A stretch of DNA of 64,000 nt from contig JADLEK010000001.1 of the NCBI GenBank assembly GCA_020846135.1, positions 1-64,000 of the forward strand, in the 5' to 3' direction. The DNA comes from Gammaproteobacteria bacterium. Lineage in GTDB: Bacteria > Pseudomonadota > Gammaproteobacteria > Competibacterales > Competibacteraceae. Each line of letters starts with the position of its first letter. Position 1 is the stretch's first letter. This document shows, piece by piece, positions 22,625 to 33,001 of the stretch. Both the position numbers and the translations under genes were made by a program. A model generated the notes under the pieces. The model had not been told where the DNA came from. It did not search any database and saw only the letters and a list, made by a program, of their open reading frames with translations.

Positions 22625-23664
22625 TCGCCTTGCCTTTTGCCCACAGACCGCCGCCATTGAGCGGGCAACTCCGCGCTGCGCCGGAAGATTTTCAGGTGCG
22701 GGAAATCATCGGCTTTCCGCTGGATGGTTCGGGCGAACATGCTTGGCTATGGGTGCGGAAGTGCGGAGCGAATACCGACTGGGTCGCGAAACGGCTGGCC
22801 GAGCGGGCCGGAATCTCCGCCGGCGCGGTCAGTTACGCCGGGCTGAAGGATCGTCATGCCGTCACCGAGCAATGGTTTTCAGTTCATTTGCCCGGCAAAG
22901 CCGACCCAGACTGGACGGCGATTCATCCCGATTTTGCGGTGCTGGAAGCCGTGCGCCATTCCCGCAAGTTGCGGCGCGGGGCCTTGAGTGGTAATCACTT
23001 CCGGATCGTGATCCGCAATCTGGACGGCGATCCGGAAGCGCTGGCGATGCGATGGCAAACCATCGCGGCGCTCGGCGTTCCCAATTATTTCGGCGAACAG
23101 CGGTTTGGGCGGGAAGCCGGTAACCTGCAACGAGCCGAGGCGATGCTGAGTGGCGTTGAGCGGGTGCGTGACCGACATCAGCGTGGACTGTATCTGTCTG
23201 CCGCCCGGTCGGCGCTGTTCAACGCGGTGCTGGCGCGGCGGGTCGCCGAGGGCCACTGGAATCAGCTTATGCCCGGCGAGGTGCTGATGTTGGCCGGCAG
23301 CCACAGCATTTTCAGCGCGGCGGAAGGGGATGAAACGCTACGGCAGCGGGTTGCCGGGTTTGACTTGCACCCAACCGGTCCGCTGTGGGGCGCGGGCGAA
23401 CTGCTCAGCAGTGGCGCCATGCGGGAACTGGAGGAAACCGTCGCGGCGGAATGGCCGATCTTCCGCGATGGGTTGCCGACTGCCGGTTTGAAGCAGGAAC
23501 GGCGGGCCTTGCGCCTGGTGGTCGAGGAGGCGGCGCTGGCGTTTCCCGAGCCGAGCGTCGCAAGGGTGGAGTTTCGGTTGGCTGCCGGGGCTTATGCGAC
23601 GACGGTGCTGCGGGAACTGATCGGATCGGGAGTTCAGGCCGATAATAACGCCGTGAATCCTTAA
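22621..23664 (+). CDS. truD: tRNA pseudouridine(13) synthase
   Basis: Isomerises U13 in tRNA-Glu. 347 residues. The catalytic motif [15 protein letters not shown] (Asp near residue 81) and [10 protein letters not shown] (about 157) are plain, with the inserted TRUD domain between. It follows ispD-ispF in many gammaproteobacteria; here the MFS gene intervenes. The rpsP operon follows after 113 bases. Confidence 0.95.
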   Translation: MIALPFAHRPPPLSGQLRAAPEDFQVREIIGFPLDGSGEHAWLWVRKCGANTDWVAKRLAERAGISAGAVSYAGLKDRHAVTEQWFSVHLPGKADPDWTAIHPDFAVLEAVRHSRKLRRGALSGNHFRIVIRNLDGDPEALAMRWQTIAALGVPNYFGEQRFGREAGNLQRAEAMLSGVERVRDRHQRGLYLSAARSALFNAVLARRVAEGHWNQLMPGEVLMLAGSHSIFSAAEGDETLRQRVAGFDLHPTGPLWGAGELLSSGAMRELEETVAAEWPIFRDGLPTAGLKQERRALRLVVEEAALAFPEPSVARVEFRLAAGAYATTVLRELIGSGVQADNNAVNP

Positions 23665-23777
23665 ATGTGCTGGCGGTTCCAAACCCCCGCAATTTCAGAT
23701 ATTATCCCCCGCTTCATTCGGCTGCCCCGCATGGGCGGCCTTTTTGTATCCGCATTCGCCAGAGGTACGCACAGCGC

Positions 23778-24044
23778 ATGGTGACCATTCGTCTGTCTCG
23801 CGGCGGCGCTAAAAAGCGCCCCTTTTACACCGTAGTCGTTACTGACAGTCGCAACCGGCGCGACGGGCGCTGCATCGAGCGCGTCGGTTTTTTCAATCCT
23901 ATCGCCGGCGGCCAGGAAGTACGGCTGACCCTGAATCAGGATCGGGTGCAATACTGGCTCGGCGTTGGCGCACAGCCATCGGAGCGAGTCGCCAGTCTGA
24001 TTAAGGAATACGCCCACCAGCAACCGGCGGCAGTGGCAGCCTAG
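23778..24044 (+). CDS. rpsP: 30S ribosomal protein S16
   Basis: An 88-residue small-subunit protein needed for 30S assembly. The N-terminus [20 protein letters not shown] is nearly invariant in S16; the start at ATG 23778 fits that. First gene of the rpsP-rimM-trmD-rplS operon, whose promoter should lie in 23665-23777. Confidence 0.97.
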   Translation: MVTIRLSRGGAKKRPFYTVVVTDSRNRRDGRCIERVGFFNPIAGGQEVRLTLNQDRVQYWLGVGAQPSERVASLIKEYAHQQPAAVAA

Positions 24045-24054
24045 TCGCAGCAGG

Positions 24055-24558
24055 ATGGGCGACGACTGGGTGGTGCTGGGCCGGGTGTCCGGCCTGTTTG
24101 GTCTGGAAGGCTGGGTGCGGGTGTTCTCCCACACCGATCCCCGCGCCGGCATCATCCGCTATAAACCGGTCTTTCTGCAGCAACAGGGCCAATGGCGCGA
24201 AGTGGCGGTTGAAGCGGGCCGTGCGCATGGTGAGGGCGTGGTGCTGAAATTCGCCGGTTGCGATGATCGCGATCAGGCGATGACCCTAATGCAAGCGCAC
24301 ATCGCGGTGCGCCGCTCGCAATTGCCGCCGCCCAATCCTGGCGAGTACTACTGGACTGATCTGCAAGGCTTGCGGGTGGTGACCCTGGATGGTGTTGAGT
24401 TGGGTACGATCGCTTCGCTGTTCGCTACTGGGGCCAACGATGTCATGGTGGTGCGGGGCAAGCGGGAACGGTTGCTGCCGTTCGTGCGCAATCAGGTGGT
24501 GGTCGAGATCAACCTTGAGCAAGGGCTGTTGCGGGTGGATTGGGACCCGGATTTCTGA
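24055..24558 (+). CDS. rimM: 16S rRNA processing/ribosome maturation factor RimM
   Basis: Assists 30S head assembly and binds S19. 167 residues: RimM N-domain starting VVLGRVSGLFGLEGWVRVFS, then a PRC-barrel domain beginning about residue 92 (GEYYWTDLQGLRVV) with LLPFVRNQVV near the end. Second gene of the S16 operon, 10 bases after rpsP. Confidence 0.96.
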   Translation: MGDDWVVLGRVSGLFGLEGWVRVFSHTDPRAGIIRYKPVFLQQQGQWREVAVEAGRAHGEGVVLKFAGCDDRDQAMTLMQAHIAVRRSQLPPPNPGEYYWTDLQGLRVVTLDGVELGTIASLFATGANDVMVVRGKRERLLPFVRNQVVVEINLEQGLLRVDWDPDF

Positions 24559-24570
24559 ACGCCGGTGGCC

Positions 24571-25392
24571 ATGCGCGTCGATGTCGTTACCCTGTTTCCT
24601 GAAATGGTTGAAACCCTGCTCCGGTTTGGCGTCACTGGCCGGGCAGTGGAACGCGGGTTGCTGACCGTCGTCACCTGGGATCCGCGGGATGACGCCCATG
24701 ATCGGCATCGCAGCGTCGATGACCGGCCTTATGGCGGTGGGCCGGGCATGGTGTTGAAAGTCCAGCCGGTGCGCGATGCATTGCGCCGGGCCAGAACTGC
24801 GGCGGAGCCGGCGGGCAGAACCATTTACCTCAGTCCCCAGGGTCGGCCTCTGACCCAGGATGGGGTACGGGAACTGGCGGGCCAATCCCGGCTGATTCTG
24901 CTAGCCGGCCGCTATGAAGGGATTGACGAACGGTTGATTGCAACCGAGATCGATGAGGAATGGTCGATTGGCGATTATGTCCTCAGCGGCGGCGAACTGG
25001 CGGCGCTGGTGATCATCGATGCCGTGACCCGGTTGCTGCCGGGAGCGTTGAACGATGAGGAATCCGCCATACAGGATTCGTTTATGGCCGGGCTGCTGGA
25101 CTGTCCGCACTACACCCGGCCGGAAGTGATCGATGGACAACCGGTTCCCGCCGTGCTGTTAAGTGGCGATCATGCTGCGATTGCCCGCTGGCGGCGGCGC
25201 GAAGCCTTGGGGCGAACTTGGGCGCGACGGCCCGATGTGCTGGCGCTACAGGCGCTGGACCACCGGGATCAACAGTTGCTGGATGAGTTTATTCGCGAAC
25301 ATCAACAGTCAGTGGGACCTGCCGGAATGGCCGGTGCGGTCCTGGAACAACGTGGAGCATCGTGTGATGAGCAAACTGCTGGAACAATTTGA
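24571..25392 (+). CDS. trmD: tRNA (guanine-37-N1) methyltransferase, with C-terminal extension
   Basis: Methylates G37 of tRNAs to prevent frameshifting. The ATG at 24571 begins [13 protein letters not shown]; a GTG two codons upstream is possible. SPOUT knot motifs: [13 protein letters not shown] (about 52), [21 protein letters not shown], and [13 protein letters not shown] (about 130). At 273 residues it is about 20-25 longer than E. coli TrmD. The extra C-terminus overlaps the rplS start by 26 bases, in a different frame. Confidence 0.95.
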   Translation: MRVDVVTLFPEMVETLLRFGVTGRAVERGLLTVVTWDPRDDAHDRHRSVDDRPYGGGPGMVLKVQPVRDALRRARTAAEPAGRTIYLSPQGRPLTQDGVRELAGQSRLILLAGRYEGIDERLIATEIDEEWSIGDYVLSGGELAALVIIDAVTRLLPGALNDEESAIQDSFMAGLLDCPHYTRPEVIDGQPVPAVLLSGDHAAIARWRRREALGRTWARRPDVLALQALDHRDQQLLDEFIREHQQSVGPAGMAGAVLEQRGASCDEQTAGTI

Positions 25393-25723
25393 ACGGGAAC
25401 AAATGACCCGTGAACTCCCGGCTTTTAATCCCGGCGACACCGTCGTGGTGCGGGTTAAGGTCAAGGAAGGCAACCGTGAACGGTTGCAGGCGTTTGAAGG
25501 CGTCGTGATTGCCAAGCGCAATCGCGGGCTGAATTCGGCTTTCACCGTGCGGAAAATTTCCCATGGCGAGGGTGTAGAACGGGTATTTCAGAGCTATAGC
25601 CCGGCGATTGCCGATCTGACCGTCAAGCGCCGGGGCGATGTGCGCCGCGCCAAGCTGTATTACCTGCGTGGTCTGGAAGGCAAAGCGGCCCGGATCAAGG
25701 AAAAGCTGGTCAAAGCCTCCTGA
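25367..25723 (+). CDS. rplS: 50S ribosomal protein L19
   Basis: 118 residues beginning [18 protein letters not shown], the standard L19 size. It lies at the subunit interface near the A-site. Its ribosome site (GTGGAG, about 25352-25357) and first nine codons lie inside the end of trmD, so translation is probably coupled. Followed by a clear intrinsic terminator at 25746. Confidence 0.96.
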   Translation: MSKLLEQFEREQMTRELPAFNPGDTVVVRVKVKEGNRERLQAFEGVVIAKRNRGLNSAFTVRKISHGEGVERVFQSYSPAIADLTVKRRGDVRRAKLYYLRGLEGKAARIKEKLVKAS

Positions 25724-25745
25724 GTCAACGGCACTTCAAACCAGC

Positions 25746-25773
25746 AGGCGATCGTTGAACGGTCGCCTTTTTT
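25746..25773 (+). terminator. rho-independent terminator of the rpsP-rimM-trmD-rplS operon
   Basis: AGGCGA (25746-25751) pairs with TCGCCT (25763-25768) around an 11-base loop, and a run of T follows directly (25768-25773). It lies 23 bases after the rplS stop. Confidence 0.85.
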
Positions 25774-25788
25774 GTTGAGGAAACCGGG

Positions 25789-26601
25789 ATGTCCAATGAC
25801 TGGGTGAACTGGCTCGATCCAGTGCGAACTCTGGCGGTTGCAGCAAGCGAGCGGATTATGGCGATTTACGCGACCGCGTTTGGCGTCGTCGCCAAGGATG
25901 ATCACAGTCCCCTGACCGCCGCTGATCTCGCGTCCCATCACGCCATCGTCGCCGGGTTAAGCGGGTTGACCCCGGATATTCCGGTTCTGTCCGAGGAATC
26001 CGCAGCGATCCCGTTTGCTGAGCGCACCCAATGGCGGCGCTACTGGCTGGTGGATCCGCTGGACGGCACCAAGGAGTTCATCCAGCGCAACGGCCAGTTC
26101 ACCGTCAATATCGCGCTGATTGAGGATCATCAGCCGGTGCTGGGGGTGGTGCGGGTTCCGGTGACCGGACGCTGCTATTTCGCCGCGCGTGGCTATGGCG
26201 CGTTCCGCCAGGAGTCGGGCCAGGTGCCGCAACCGATTCAGGTTAAACCCTTATCCGCCGGTCAACCGGTGCGGGTGGTCGGCAGCCGTTCGCATGGCGG
26301 GCCAGGCTTGCAACAATTCGTCGCCGCGCTGGGGCCGCATCAACTGGTCACGATTGGCAGTTCCCTGAAGCTCTGCCAGGTGGCGGAAGGCGCGGCGGAC
26401 GTGTATCCCCGGCTTGGCCCGACTTCGGAATGGGATACCGCCGCCGCTCAAGCCATTGTCGAAATCGCCGGCGGGCGGGTGGTCTCGGCGGAGACCGGCG
26501 AGCCGTTGCGTTATAACACCCGCGATTCCCTGCTGAATCCACACTTTATGGTCTATGGCGACGCGAGCCGCGACTGGCTGAGCTACGTTCCACGCGCATG
26601 A
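25789..26601 (+). CDS. cysQ: 3'(2'),5'-bisphosphate nucleotidase
   Basis: Removes the 3'-phosphate from PAP formed in sulfate assimilation and may act on PAPS. 270 residues of the inositol monophosphatase-like fold: LSEESA (metal ligand Glu, about residue 66), WLVDPLDGTKEFI (about 85, the DPLDGT metal site) and EWDTAAAQAIVEIAGG (about 204, second metal site). The next gene starts within its stop (ATGA). Confidence 0.92.
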   Translation: MSNDWVNWLDPVRTLAVAASERIMAIYATAFGVVAKDDHSPLTAADLASHHAIVAGLSGLTPDIPVLSEESAAIPFAERTQWRRYWLVDPLDGTKEFIQRNGQFTVNIALIEDHQPVLGVVRVPVTGRCYFAARGYGAFRQESGQVPQPIQVKPLSAGQPVRVVGSRSHGGPGLQQFVAALGPHQLVTIGSSLKLCQVAEGAADVYPRLGPTSEWDTAAAQAIVEIAGGRVVSAETGEPLRYNTRDSLLNPHFMVYGDASRDWLSYVPRA

Positions 26602-27095
26602 GCGAAAATAACCCTTACCAAGCGGTGATCGCCGCGCCTTTCGGCTGTTGCATCGGCATCACCATGAGCTGCGGCGCAGTGAGCGTCCTGGATTATTTGC
26701 CTGCCAACACCCCCGAACAGCCGCCGGCGGATGAAACCACCGCCGGCGTGGTTAGCCAGTTGGCGGCCTATTTCGCTGATGCCAGCAATCCGCTAACGGC
26801 CCCGGTGATGCTGGCGGGGACCAAGTTCCAGCACCGGGTGTGGGAAGCATTGCAGGCGATCCCGCCGGGAACCGTCCTCACCTACGGGGATCTGGCGCGA
26901 CAACTCGGCACTGCCGCCCGCGCCATCGGCAACGCCTGCCGGAGCAATCCGGTTCCGATCCTGGTTCCCTGCCATCGGGTCGTGGCCCGGCAAGGCCTGG
27001 GCGGCTACGCGGGCGCCGTCACCGGCGACCCGCTGGCGATCAAACGCTGGCTGCTGCGCCATGAAGGCGTGGCCGTGGCCGTGGCCAGCGGATAG
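26598..27095 (+). CDS. ogt: methylated-DNA--protein-cysteine S-methyltransferase (Ogt-type)
   Basis: Repairs O6-alkylguanine by transferring the alkyl group to its own cysteine. 165 residues; C-terminal domain with FQHRVWEALQAIPPGTVLTYGDLA, the recognition helix around AIGNACRSNP, and the active-site PCHRVV (Cys about 128). The N-terminal domain is abbreviated and diverged. Coupled to cysQ by a 4-base overlap. Confidence 0.9.
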   Translation: MSENNPYQAVIAAPFGCCIGITMSCGAVSVLDYLPANTPEQPPADETTAGVVSQLAAYFADASNPLTAPVMLAGTKFQHRVWEALQAIPPGTVLTYGDLARQLGTAARAIGNACRSNPVPILVPCHRVVARQGLGGYAGAVTGDPLAIKRWLLRHEGVAVAVASG

Positions 27096-27126
27096 CGGCT
27101 CACCGCGCCGCCGCTGCGGATTGCCG

Positions 27127-27716
27127 CTAATCGGCAGCGGCATTGACGGGCAGCGTCACGTCTTCGTAGAGCGCCTCAATCGCGACGCTGAAACTTAGGC
27201 TCGCCAACGCTACGATCTCGTCCGGTCCGTAAGCCTGCAATAGTCATTGGCCCTGGCGGTCGCGGCGGAAGCATTTGACGCTCATCCGGTTTTGCTCAAT
27301 CAGCACATACTCTTGCAGGCTCGGCAATTGCTGATAAATGGCGAACTTCCGGCCCCAATCGAAAGGCGACCGCGGCCGCGGCCGACAACACTTCCACTAC
27401 CAGCGTTGGCTGCCGTTTAAACTGGGGCGCGGCGATATCATCGGGCGCGCAGGTCGCCAGCAGGTCGGGATAAAGAAGGCATCAGCGGTTTCCACCTGCA
27501 GTTTCATGTCCATCGCATAGACCCGGCAGGGTCATCCCCGAACATGAGCGCGCAGCAGGGCAAACAGATTGCCGGTAATCGTGCCATGAGCGTCGGTCGC
27601 ACCGCGCTCATGGCGAAAATTTCGCCGGCCAGATACTGGTGCTTGTCGGGACTGTGTTCCTCCCAAGCCAGATAATCCTCAGCGGTAAAAACGGGTTTGG
27701 CGCGAGCCAAGGACAT
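27127..27716 (-). pseudogene. Uma2 family endonuclease (DUF820), frameshifted and nonsense-mutated
   Basis: From ATG at 27716 (minus strand) the protein begins like Uma2 proteins: MSLARAKPVFTAEDYLAWEE, then HQYLAGEIFAMS. The frame then breaks. Later pieces in other frames continue the family: MDMKLQVETADAFFYPDLL, PTLVVEVLSA, a break near 27365, FAIYQQLPSLQEYVLIE and CFRRDRQGQ. There an in-frame TGA (near 27244) stands where Trp is usual, before LLQAYGPDEIVALASL and the C-terminal EALYEDVTLPV. At least two frameshifts and one nonsense mutation make it non-functional. Uma2 proteins are PD-(D/E)xK-like nucleases, often multi-copy. Confidence 0.8.
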
Positions 27717-27862
27717 GGCGAATCTCCTGATCAGCAATGGAGCCAGCCCGATAGAGTAGCAGACCCGACAGGAGTGGCCGCTGCGCTGGCTTGAAATTCC
27801 GTCGCCCGCCCGCATATCCGCCTGCGGCATTCAATAATAATTTCTCCAGGAGACCGTCCCCC

Positions 27863-29764
27863 ATGACCGTTGAAGCTCATAAGGAAACCCTTGGGTTTCA
27901 GGCCGAGGTGCAGCAACTGCTGCGTCTGGTCGCGCATTCGCTGTATTCCCACAAAGAAGTTTTCCTCCGCGAACTGATTTCCAACGCCTCCGACGCCTGC
28001 GACAAGCTGCGCTTCGAAGCCTTGACCGACAGCGCCCTGTATGAGAGCGATCCCGATCTGAAAATCCGGGTCAGCTTCGATAAGGACGCCCGCACCGTGA
28101 CTATTGCTGATAACGGTATCGGCATGGATCGGCAAGAAGTGATCGACAATATCGGCACCATCGCCCGTTCCGGCACTCGCCAGTTCATGCAAAAACTGAC
28201 CGGCGATCAGGCGAAAGACACCAATCTGATCGGCCAGTTCGGGGTCGGGTTTTATTCGAGCTTTATTGTTGCGGACAAGGTCACCCTGTTGACTCGCCGG
28301 GCGGGCATGGGAGCCGAACATGGCGTCCTGTGGGAGTCCAATGGCGAAGGTGAATACACGCTGGAAACTCTGGAAAAACCCACGCGCGGCACTGAAGTCA
28401 CGCTGCATTTACGCGAGGATGAGGCTGAGTTGCTGAATGAGTGGCAATTGCGCTCGATCATCACCAAATATTCCGATCACATTACCTTGCCGGTGCTGAT
28501 GCCAGTGCAGAAATTCAGCGAGGACAAGGACGCGCCGCCTACGATCGTCGAAGAACGGATCAATCAGGCGGCGGCGCTGTGGACCCGGCCAAAAGGCGAG
28601 ATTACTGAAGAAGAATATAAGGAGTTTTACAAGCACGTTGGTCACGACTTCGAGGACCCGCTGGCCTGGACTCATCACCGGGTGGAGGGCAAGCTGGAAT
28701 ACGCCTCGCTGCTGTTTATTCCGGCCCGCGCCCCGTTTGATCTGTGGGACCGCGATCAGCGCCACGGGGTAAAACTGTATGTGCAGCGGGTGTTTATCAT
28801 GGATGATGCCGAACACCTGATGCCGCGTTATCTGCGCTTTGTCCGCGGCGTGATTGACTCCAATGACCTGCCGCTGAATATCTCCCGCGAGTTGTTGCAG
28901 GGCAGTAAAGTGGTGGACAGCATTCGCGCCGGGTCGATCAAAAAGGTCCTGGGCCTGCTGGAAGATCTGGCGGCGAACGATGCCGAAAAATACGGCAAGT
29001 TCTGGAAAGAGTTTGGCCGGGTGATTAAGGAAGGACCCGCCGAGGATTACAGCAACCGCGAGCAAATCGCCAAGTTGCTGCGCTTTGCCTCAACCCATAA
29101 CGACAATACCGACCAGACGGTTTCTCTGGCGGATTACGTCGGACGGATGAAAGATGGGCAGGACAAGATTTATTACATCGTGGCCGACAGCTTTGCCGCC
29201 GCTAAAAATAGTCCGCATCTGGAAATTTTCCGCAAGAAAGGGCTGGAAGTGCTGCTGCTGACCGACCGGGTTGATGAATGGCTGATGTCGCATCTGACCG
29301 AGTTCGAGGGCAAATCTTTCCATTCAGTCGCCAAGGGCGCGCTCGATCTCGACAAGATCGCTTCAGAAGAAGAGAAGCAGGAACAGAAACAGGCCGAAGA
29401 TCAATTCAAGGACTTGCTGACCCGGGTTAAGGAAACGCTGGGCGACCAGATCAATGAGGCGCGGATTTCGTCGCGGCTGACCGATTCGCCGGCCTGTCTG
29501 GTGGTCGATGAACACGCGCTCAGCCCCCATCTGGAGCGGTTGTTGCGCGACGCCGGCCAGAGTGTGCCGGTCAGCAAGCCGTATCTGGAGCTGAATCCAA
29601 CCCATTCGCTGGTGCTGCGGCTCAAGGATGAAACCGATACCGGACGGTTTGGCGACTGGACTCACCTGCTGTTTGAGCAGGCGGTGCTGGCGGAGGGCGG
29701 GCAGCTCGAAGATCCGGCCAGTTTCGTCAAGCGGCTGAACGGGCTGTTGCTGGCGCTAGGCTGA
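27863..29764 (+). CDS. htpG: molecular chaperone HtpG (Hsp90)
   Basis: ATP-dependent dimeric chaperone, 633 residues from ATG 27863, which has a CCAGGAG ribosome site 11 bases upstream. N-terminal GHKL ATPase motifs: [17 protein letters not shown] (about 36), [12 protein letters not shown] (about 82) and [10 protein letters not shown] (about 126). The middle domain includes NISRELLQ and the catalytic Arg region; the C-terminal domain dimerises. A stem-loop follows at 29783. Confidence 0.97.
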   Translation: MTVEAHKETLGFQAEVQQLLRLVAHSLYSHKEVFLRELISNASDACDKLRFEALTDSALYESDPDLKIRVSFDKDARTVTIADNGIGMDRQEVIDNIGTIARSGTRQFMQKLTGDQAKDTNLIGQFGVGFYSSFIVADKVTLLTRRAGMGAEHGVLWESNGEGEYTLETLEKPTRGTEVTLHLREDEAELLNEWQLRSIITKYSDHITLPVLMPVQKFSEDKDAPPTIVEERINQAAALWTRPKGEITEEEYKEFYKHVGHDFEDPLAWTHHRVEGKLEYASLLFIPARAPFDLWDRDQRHGVKLYVQRVFIMDDAEHLMPRYLRFVRGVIDSNDLPLNISRELLQGSKVVDSIRAGSIKKVLGLLEDLAANDAEKYGKFWKEFGRVIKEGPAEDYSNREQIAKLLRFASTHNDNTDQTVSLADYVGRMKDGQDKIYYIVADSFAAAKNSPHLEIFRKKGLEVLLLTDRVDEWLMSHLTEFEGKSFHSVAKGALDLDKIASEEEKQEQKQAEDQFKDLLTRVKETLGDQINEARISSRLTDSPACLVVDEHALSPHLERLLRDAGQSVPVSKPYLELNPTHSLVLRLKDETDTGRFGDWTHLLFEQAVLAEGGQLEDPASFVKRLNGLLLALG

Positions 29765-29782
29765 TCGCGTTACGAGGTAGCG

Positions 29783-29805
29783 CCACCCCGATTGCATCGA
29801 GGTGG
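29783..29805 (+). terminator. stem-loop downstream of htpG
   Basis: CCACC-c-CGAT-tgc-ATCG-a-GGTGG makes a nine-pair hairpin with one mismatch, starting 19 bases after the htpG stop. No T tract follows, so it may protect the 3' end or act as a weak terminator. Confidence 0.4.
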
Positions 29806-29913
29806 TGGCTAAAACCGACAATTTTGCTAAATTTAACGTATCGCTGACTCGATCAGCCCGCTTCAATTCACCCATTCTCCATGAACATCCATCAACCCAG
29901 GGGACGCCCGAAC

Positions 29914-30345
29914 ATGATGCAACTAAAGGAAGTGTTGAAAATCAAGGGGGGCCTGCCAGTGACTGTGCTGGCCAGCGCCACGGTCGCCGATGCGATCCAC
30001 GCCATGAACGAGCATAAGGTCGGTTCCGTGATCATCCCGAATGCAGACGGTTCGCCGGCCGGCATCTTTACCGAACGCGATGTGCTGAAGCTGTGCGCCG
30101 AAGGCCGCGCCGATTTTGCCAAGATGTCGATTCGGCCCTGCATGACCTGCGAGATGACCACCGGCAAACCGGAAGACAGCGTCAGCGACGTTTTGGCGAT
30201 CATGACCGCCAAGCGGTTCCGGCATCTGCCGGTCGTGGAAGACGGCAAGATGATCGGTATGGTCTCCATCGGCGATCTGGTCAAGGCCAAGCTGGACGAA
30301 ACCGCCCAGGAAGCCAAGTCCCTTCGCGACTACATCCATTCCTGA
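29914..30345 (+). CDS. CBS domain-containing protein
   Basis: 143 residues forming a pair of CBS domains and little else. The first CBS repeat spans about 10-70 (ATVADAIHAMNEHKVGSVII, GIFTERDVLK), the second about 80-135 (DSVSDVLAIMTAKRFRHLPVV, IGMVSIGDLVK). Stand-alone CBS pairs sense adenine nucleotides and regulate partner proteins. I chose the ATG at 29914 because AGGGGA lies about 10 bases upstream; an ATG at 29881 is also in frame. The partner is not evident from the neighbours. Confidence 0.85.
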   Translation: MMQLKEVLKIKGGLPVTVLASATVADAIHAMNEHKVGSVIIPNADGSPAGIFTERDVLKLCAEGRADFAKMSIRPCMTCEMTTGKPEDSVSDVLAIMTAKRFRHLPVVEDGKMIGMVSIGDLVKAKLDETAQEAKSLRDYIHS

Positions 30346-30357
30346 AGCGACCGAGGG

Positions 30358-30849
30358 ATGCCGCTTTCCTCGGCATCCCTCGTTCCCCCGCCTCTCGCGT
30401 TCACCGTGGATTCCAGCCCGCCATTCTGGCAAGACTGCGCTCTCGCCGATCTGACCTTGGCCGAGTGGGAGTCGCTGTGCGACGGTTGCGGCAAGTGCTG
30501 CCTGCACAAGCTGGAGGATACCGACACCGGCAACGTGTTTTACACCAATGTCGCCTGCCGGCTCCTGGATGTGCAGACCGGACGATGCAGCCGCTATGCC
30601 GAACGGTTTCGCTGGGTTCCTGACTGCGTGCAATTGACGCCCGCCGAAGTCGCACAGATTGACTGGTTGCCGGCGACCTGCGCCTACCGGTTGCGGGCGG
30701 CGGGCCAACCCCTGCCGGGCTGGCATCCGTTGCGAACCGGCGATCCGAAATCTACCCGGCAAGCCGGCATGAGCGTCTGTGGCCGGGTAATCCCGGAGCA
30801 GCGCGCCAAACATCTGGCTGACTACATCATCGAGCAACCTCTAACATGA
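30358..30849 (+). CDS. YcgN-like cysteine cluster protein (UPF0260/YkgJ family)
   Basis: 163 residues. The N-terminal cluster CDGCGKCCLHKLED (about residues 41-54) and further Cys residues at ACRLLD, GRCSRYAERF, DCVQLTP and SVCGRV are typical of the YcgN/YkgJ Fe-S or zinc cluster family, of unknown biochemical role. In other gammaproteobacteria ycgN lies beside minCDE; here minCDE is about 2.5 kb downstream in the same orientation. Stop overlaps the next gene by 4 bases. Confidence 0.88.
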   Translation: MPLSSASLVPPPLAFTVDSSPPFWQDCALADLTLAEWESLCDGCGKCCLHKLEDTDTGNVFYTNVACRLLDVQTGRCSRYAERFRWVPDCVQLTPAEVAQIDWLPATCAYRLRAAGQPLPGWHPLRTGDPKSTRQAGMSVCGRVIPEQRAKHLADYIIEQPLT

Positions 30850-31547
30850 AAGTCCGCTGTTTCACCCTGGGTTCATTCCAAGTCAACGCCTACCTGCTGC
30901 AAGATCCCGCCACCGGCTGCTGTGCGGTGGTGGATACCGGCGAAGGGCCGCAGTTGGCCCACGCGCTGGCCAATCTGGACCCGCGCCCGGATTTGCAAGC
31001 GATTCTGCTGACCCACGCCCATTTCGACCATGCCGGTGGCTTGGTTGACCTGCAACAAGAATTTCCCGCAGCGACCACCTATCTGCCCACCTTGGAGCAA
31101 TCCCTGTTCGAGCTGTTGCCGCAGCAAGGCTCGGTGCTGTTCGGACTCCCGGATTTCGACCGGCCCTGTGGGCGAATCGACCGGTATCTGGCCGATGGCG
31201 ACAGCCTTGAAGTCGGCGAATGGCGCTTCCATTTTCTGTCCACACCCGGCCACACCCCGGGTCAGGGTTGCTATTACGACGACACCTACGTCTTCGTCGG
31301 CGACACCCTGTTTGCCGGCAGCATTGGCCGTACTGACTTCCCGCTCAGCGATCCCGAATTGATGGAGCAAAGTCTGCGCCGGCTGTTGGAATTACCAGAG
31401 CATTTGATCGTCTGTAGCGGCCACGGTCCAGCCACGACCCTGGAGCAGGAACTGAAAACCAATCCCTATCTCGATGCGGTTCGCCGTGTGCGGGGCATCG
31501 CCGGCCCGGGCGGTTGGTCGTCCGATGCCGCGCCGCGCTGGAGTTGA
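30846..31547 (+). CDS. MBL fold metallo-hydrolase (glyoxalase II-like, YcbL type)
   Basis: 233 residues with the metallo-beta-lactamase metal motif [10 protein letters not shown] (about residues 57-66), [10 protein letters not shown] (about 136), [15 protein letters not shown] (about 155) and a final CSGHG (about 194). These are characteristic of the YcbL/glyoxalase II-like branch hydrolysing thioesters. The active site is cytoplasmic; no signal peptide is seen. Coupled to the YcgN-like gene through ATGA. Confidence 0.85.
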   Translation: MKVRCFTLGSFQVNAYLLQDPATGCCAVVDTGEGPQLAHALANLDPRPDLQAILLTHAHFDHAGGLVDLQQEFPAATTYLPTLEQSLFELLPQQGSVLFGLPDFDRPCGRIDRYLADGDSLEVGEWRFHFLSTPGHTPGQGCYYDDTYVFVGDTLFAGSIGRTDFPLSDPELMEQSLRRLLELPEHLIVCSGHGPATTLEQELKTNPYLDAVRRVRGIAGPGGWSSDAAPRWS

Positions 31548-31560
31548 GCGGAATACGGCC

Positions 31561-32340
31561 ATGTGTGAACTGCTCGGAATGAGCGCGAATGTGCCCACCG
31601 ACATCTGTTTCAGCTTCACCGGCCTGATGCAGCGGGGCGGCAAGACCGGCCCGCACCGGGATGGCTGGGGGATCGCTTTTTACGAAGGGCGCGGTTGCCG
31701 GACCTTCCATGATCCGGCTCCCAGCGCTGAATCGGAAATCGCCCGGCTGGTGCAGCGCTACGCCATCAAAAGCCGGATCGTTATCAGCCATATCCGCCGC
31801 GCCAACCGCGGCCGGGTCTGTCTGGAAAACACCCATCCGTTCAGCCGCGAACTGTGGGGTCGGCCTTGGACGTTTGCCCATAACGGTCAGTTGCGCGGCG
31901 TCAAGCGCCTGCCGCTGGGTGGTTACCGCCCGATCGGCTCTACCGACAGCGAACACGCCTTCTGCTGGTTGCTGGGCCGAATTCGCGCCCGCTTTCCCGA
32001 CCCGCCACGCCAGTCTGCTCGACTGTGGCGGCATATTCATACCCTTTCCCAGGAGTTGAACGAGCGCGGCGTGTTCAATTTTCTGCTCAGCGACGCCCAT
32101 TATCTCTATGCCCACTGCAGCACCGAACTGTCCTGGCTAACCCGCCGGGCGCCGTTCGGCCAGGCCCGGCTGACCGATGCGGACATGACCGTTGATTTCC
32201 AGCAGGAAACCACGCCTAACGATGTGGTCACGGTGATAGCCACCCGCCCGCTGACGGCTAACGAGGCATGGACGGTGATGACGCCTGGGGTTATGACCCT
32301 CTTTGGCGCCGGAGCTGCGGTAGCGACCTTCGGGGGCTAG
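31561..32340 (+). CDS. class II glutamine amidotransferase (YafJ-like)
   Basis: ATG at 31561 leaves Cys at position 2 ([12 protein letters not shown]), the N-terminal nucleophile after Met removal. Conserved amidotransferase elements: [12 protein letters not shown] (about 35), SHIRRANRG (about 77), [20 protein letters not shown] (about 90). Length 259. YafJ-type proteins are predicted Ntn-hydrolases with an unproven substrate. It follows the MBL gene by 13 bases, so probably one transcript. Confidence 0.87.
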   Translation: MCELLGMSANVPTDICFSFTGLMQRGGKTGPHRDGWGIAFYEGRGCRTFHDPAPSAESEIARLVQRYAIKSRIVISHIRRANRGRVCLENTHPFSRELWGRPWTFAHNGQLRGVKRLPLGGYRPIGSTDSEHAFCWLLGRIRARFPDPPRQSARLWRHIHTLSQELNERGVFNFLLSDAHYLYAHCSTELSWLTRRAPFGQARLTDADMTVDFQQETTPNDVVTVIATRPLTANEAWTVMTPGVMTLFGAGAAVATFGG

Positions 32341-32449
32341 CCGCTGGACGATGCCCATTCAGGACGTCGCGATCATGCGGCTTTTTGCAGCAGAGACGCG
32401 CCGGATGCTCTATAGTAAGCGCTAAACTCTACCTGACAGGCCCCTCCTG

Positions 32450-32929
32450 ATGAAAGCAGCCCAAGGCAAAATTGTATCTCTGCATTACATCCTGACTGAT
32501 GACTCCGGCGCAGTGCTGGATTCCAGTCGCGGGCATGAACCGTTCGCCTATCTGCACGGGTACGGCAACATTATTCGCGGGTTGGAGGCAGCCTTGGAAG
32601 GCTGCGAAGCGGGGTTTAGCGGCGCGATTCGGGTATTACCTGCCGATGGTTACGGCGAACTCAATCCTCAGGCGGTTTTCGAGGTGCCCCGTGACCAGTT
32701 TCCGCCCAGCGAGGACATCCAGATCGGGATGCAAATTCAGGGCGAGGGCGAACACGGGGTGATGAACTTCATGGTGGTCGGGGTCAACGATCAGAGCATC
32801 ATGTTGGACGCTAATCATCCCATGGCCGGCAAGACGCTGAATTTTGAGGTGGAGCTGCTTTCGGTGCGAGAACCTACCCCCCAGGAACTGGCTCATGGTC
32901 ACGTTCATGCGCACGGTCATGATCACTAA
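32450..32929 (+). CDS. slyD: FKBP-type peptidyl-prolyl isomerase, SlyD-like
   Basis: 159 residues with the FKBP/IF domain arrangement of SlyD: HYILTDDSGAVLDSSRGHEPFAYLHGYGNII, an inserted-flap region with AYGE-like GYGELNPQAVFEVPRDQFP, then the remainder of the FKBP fold. The C-terminus is His-rich (HGHVHAHGHDH), the nickel-binding tail seen in SlyD. It acts in protein folding and nickel delivery. A TATAGT box near 32411 upstream could be its -10 element. Confidence 0.9.
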   Translation: MKAAQGKIVSLHYILTDDSGAVLDSSRGHEPFAYLHGYGNIIRGLEAALEGCEAGFSGAIRVLPADGYGELNPQAVFEVPRDQFPPSEDIQIGMQIQGEGEHGVMNFMVVGVNDQSIMLDANHPMAGKTLNFEVELLSVREPTPQELAHGHVHAHGHDH

Positions 32930-33001
32930 TTCACCGATACAGGATGGCGTGTAGAATAGCGCGCAGGCATCCAGTACCCGGCAAGGACCTCCCGCATCGC
33001 T

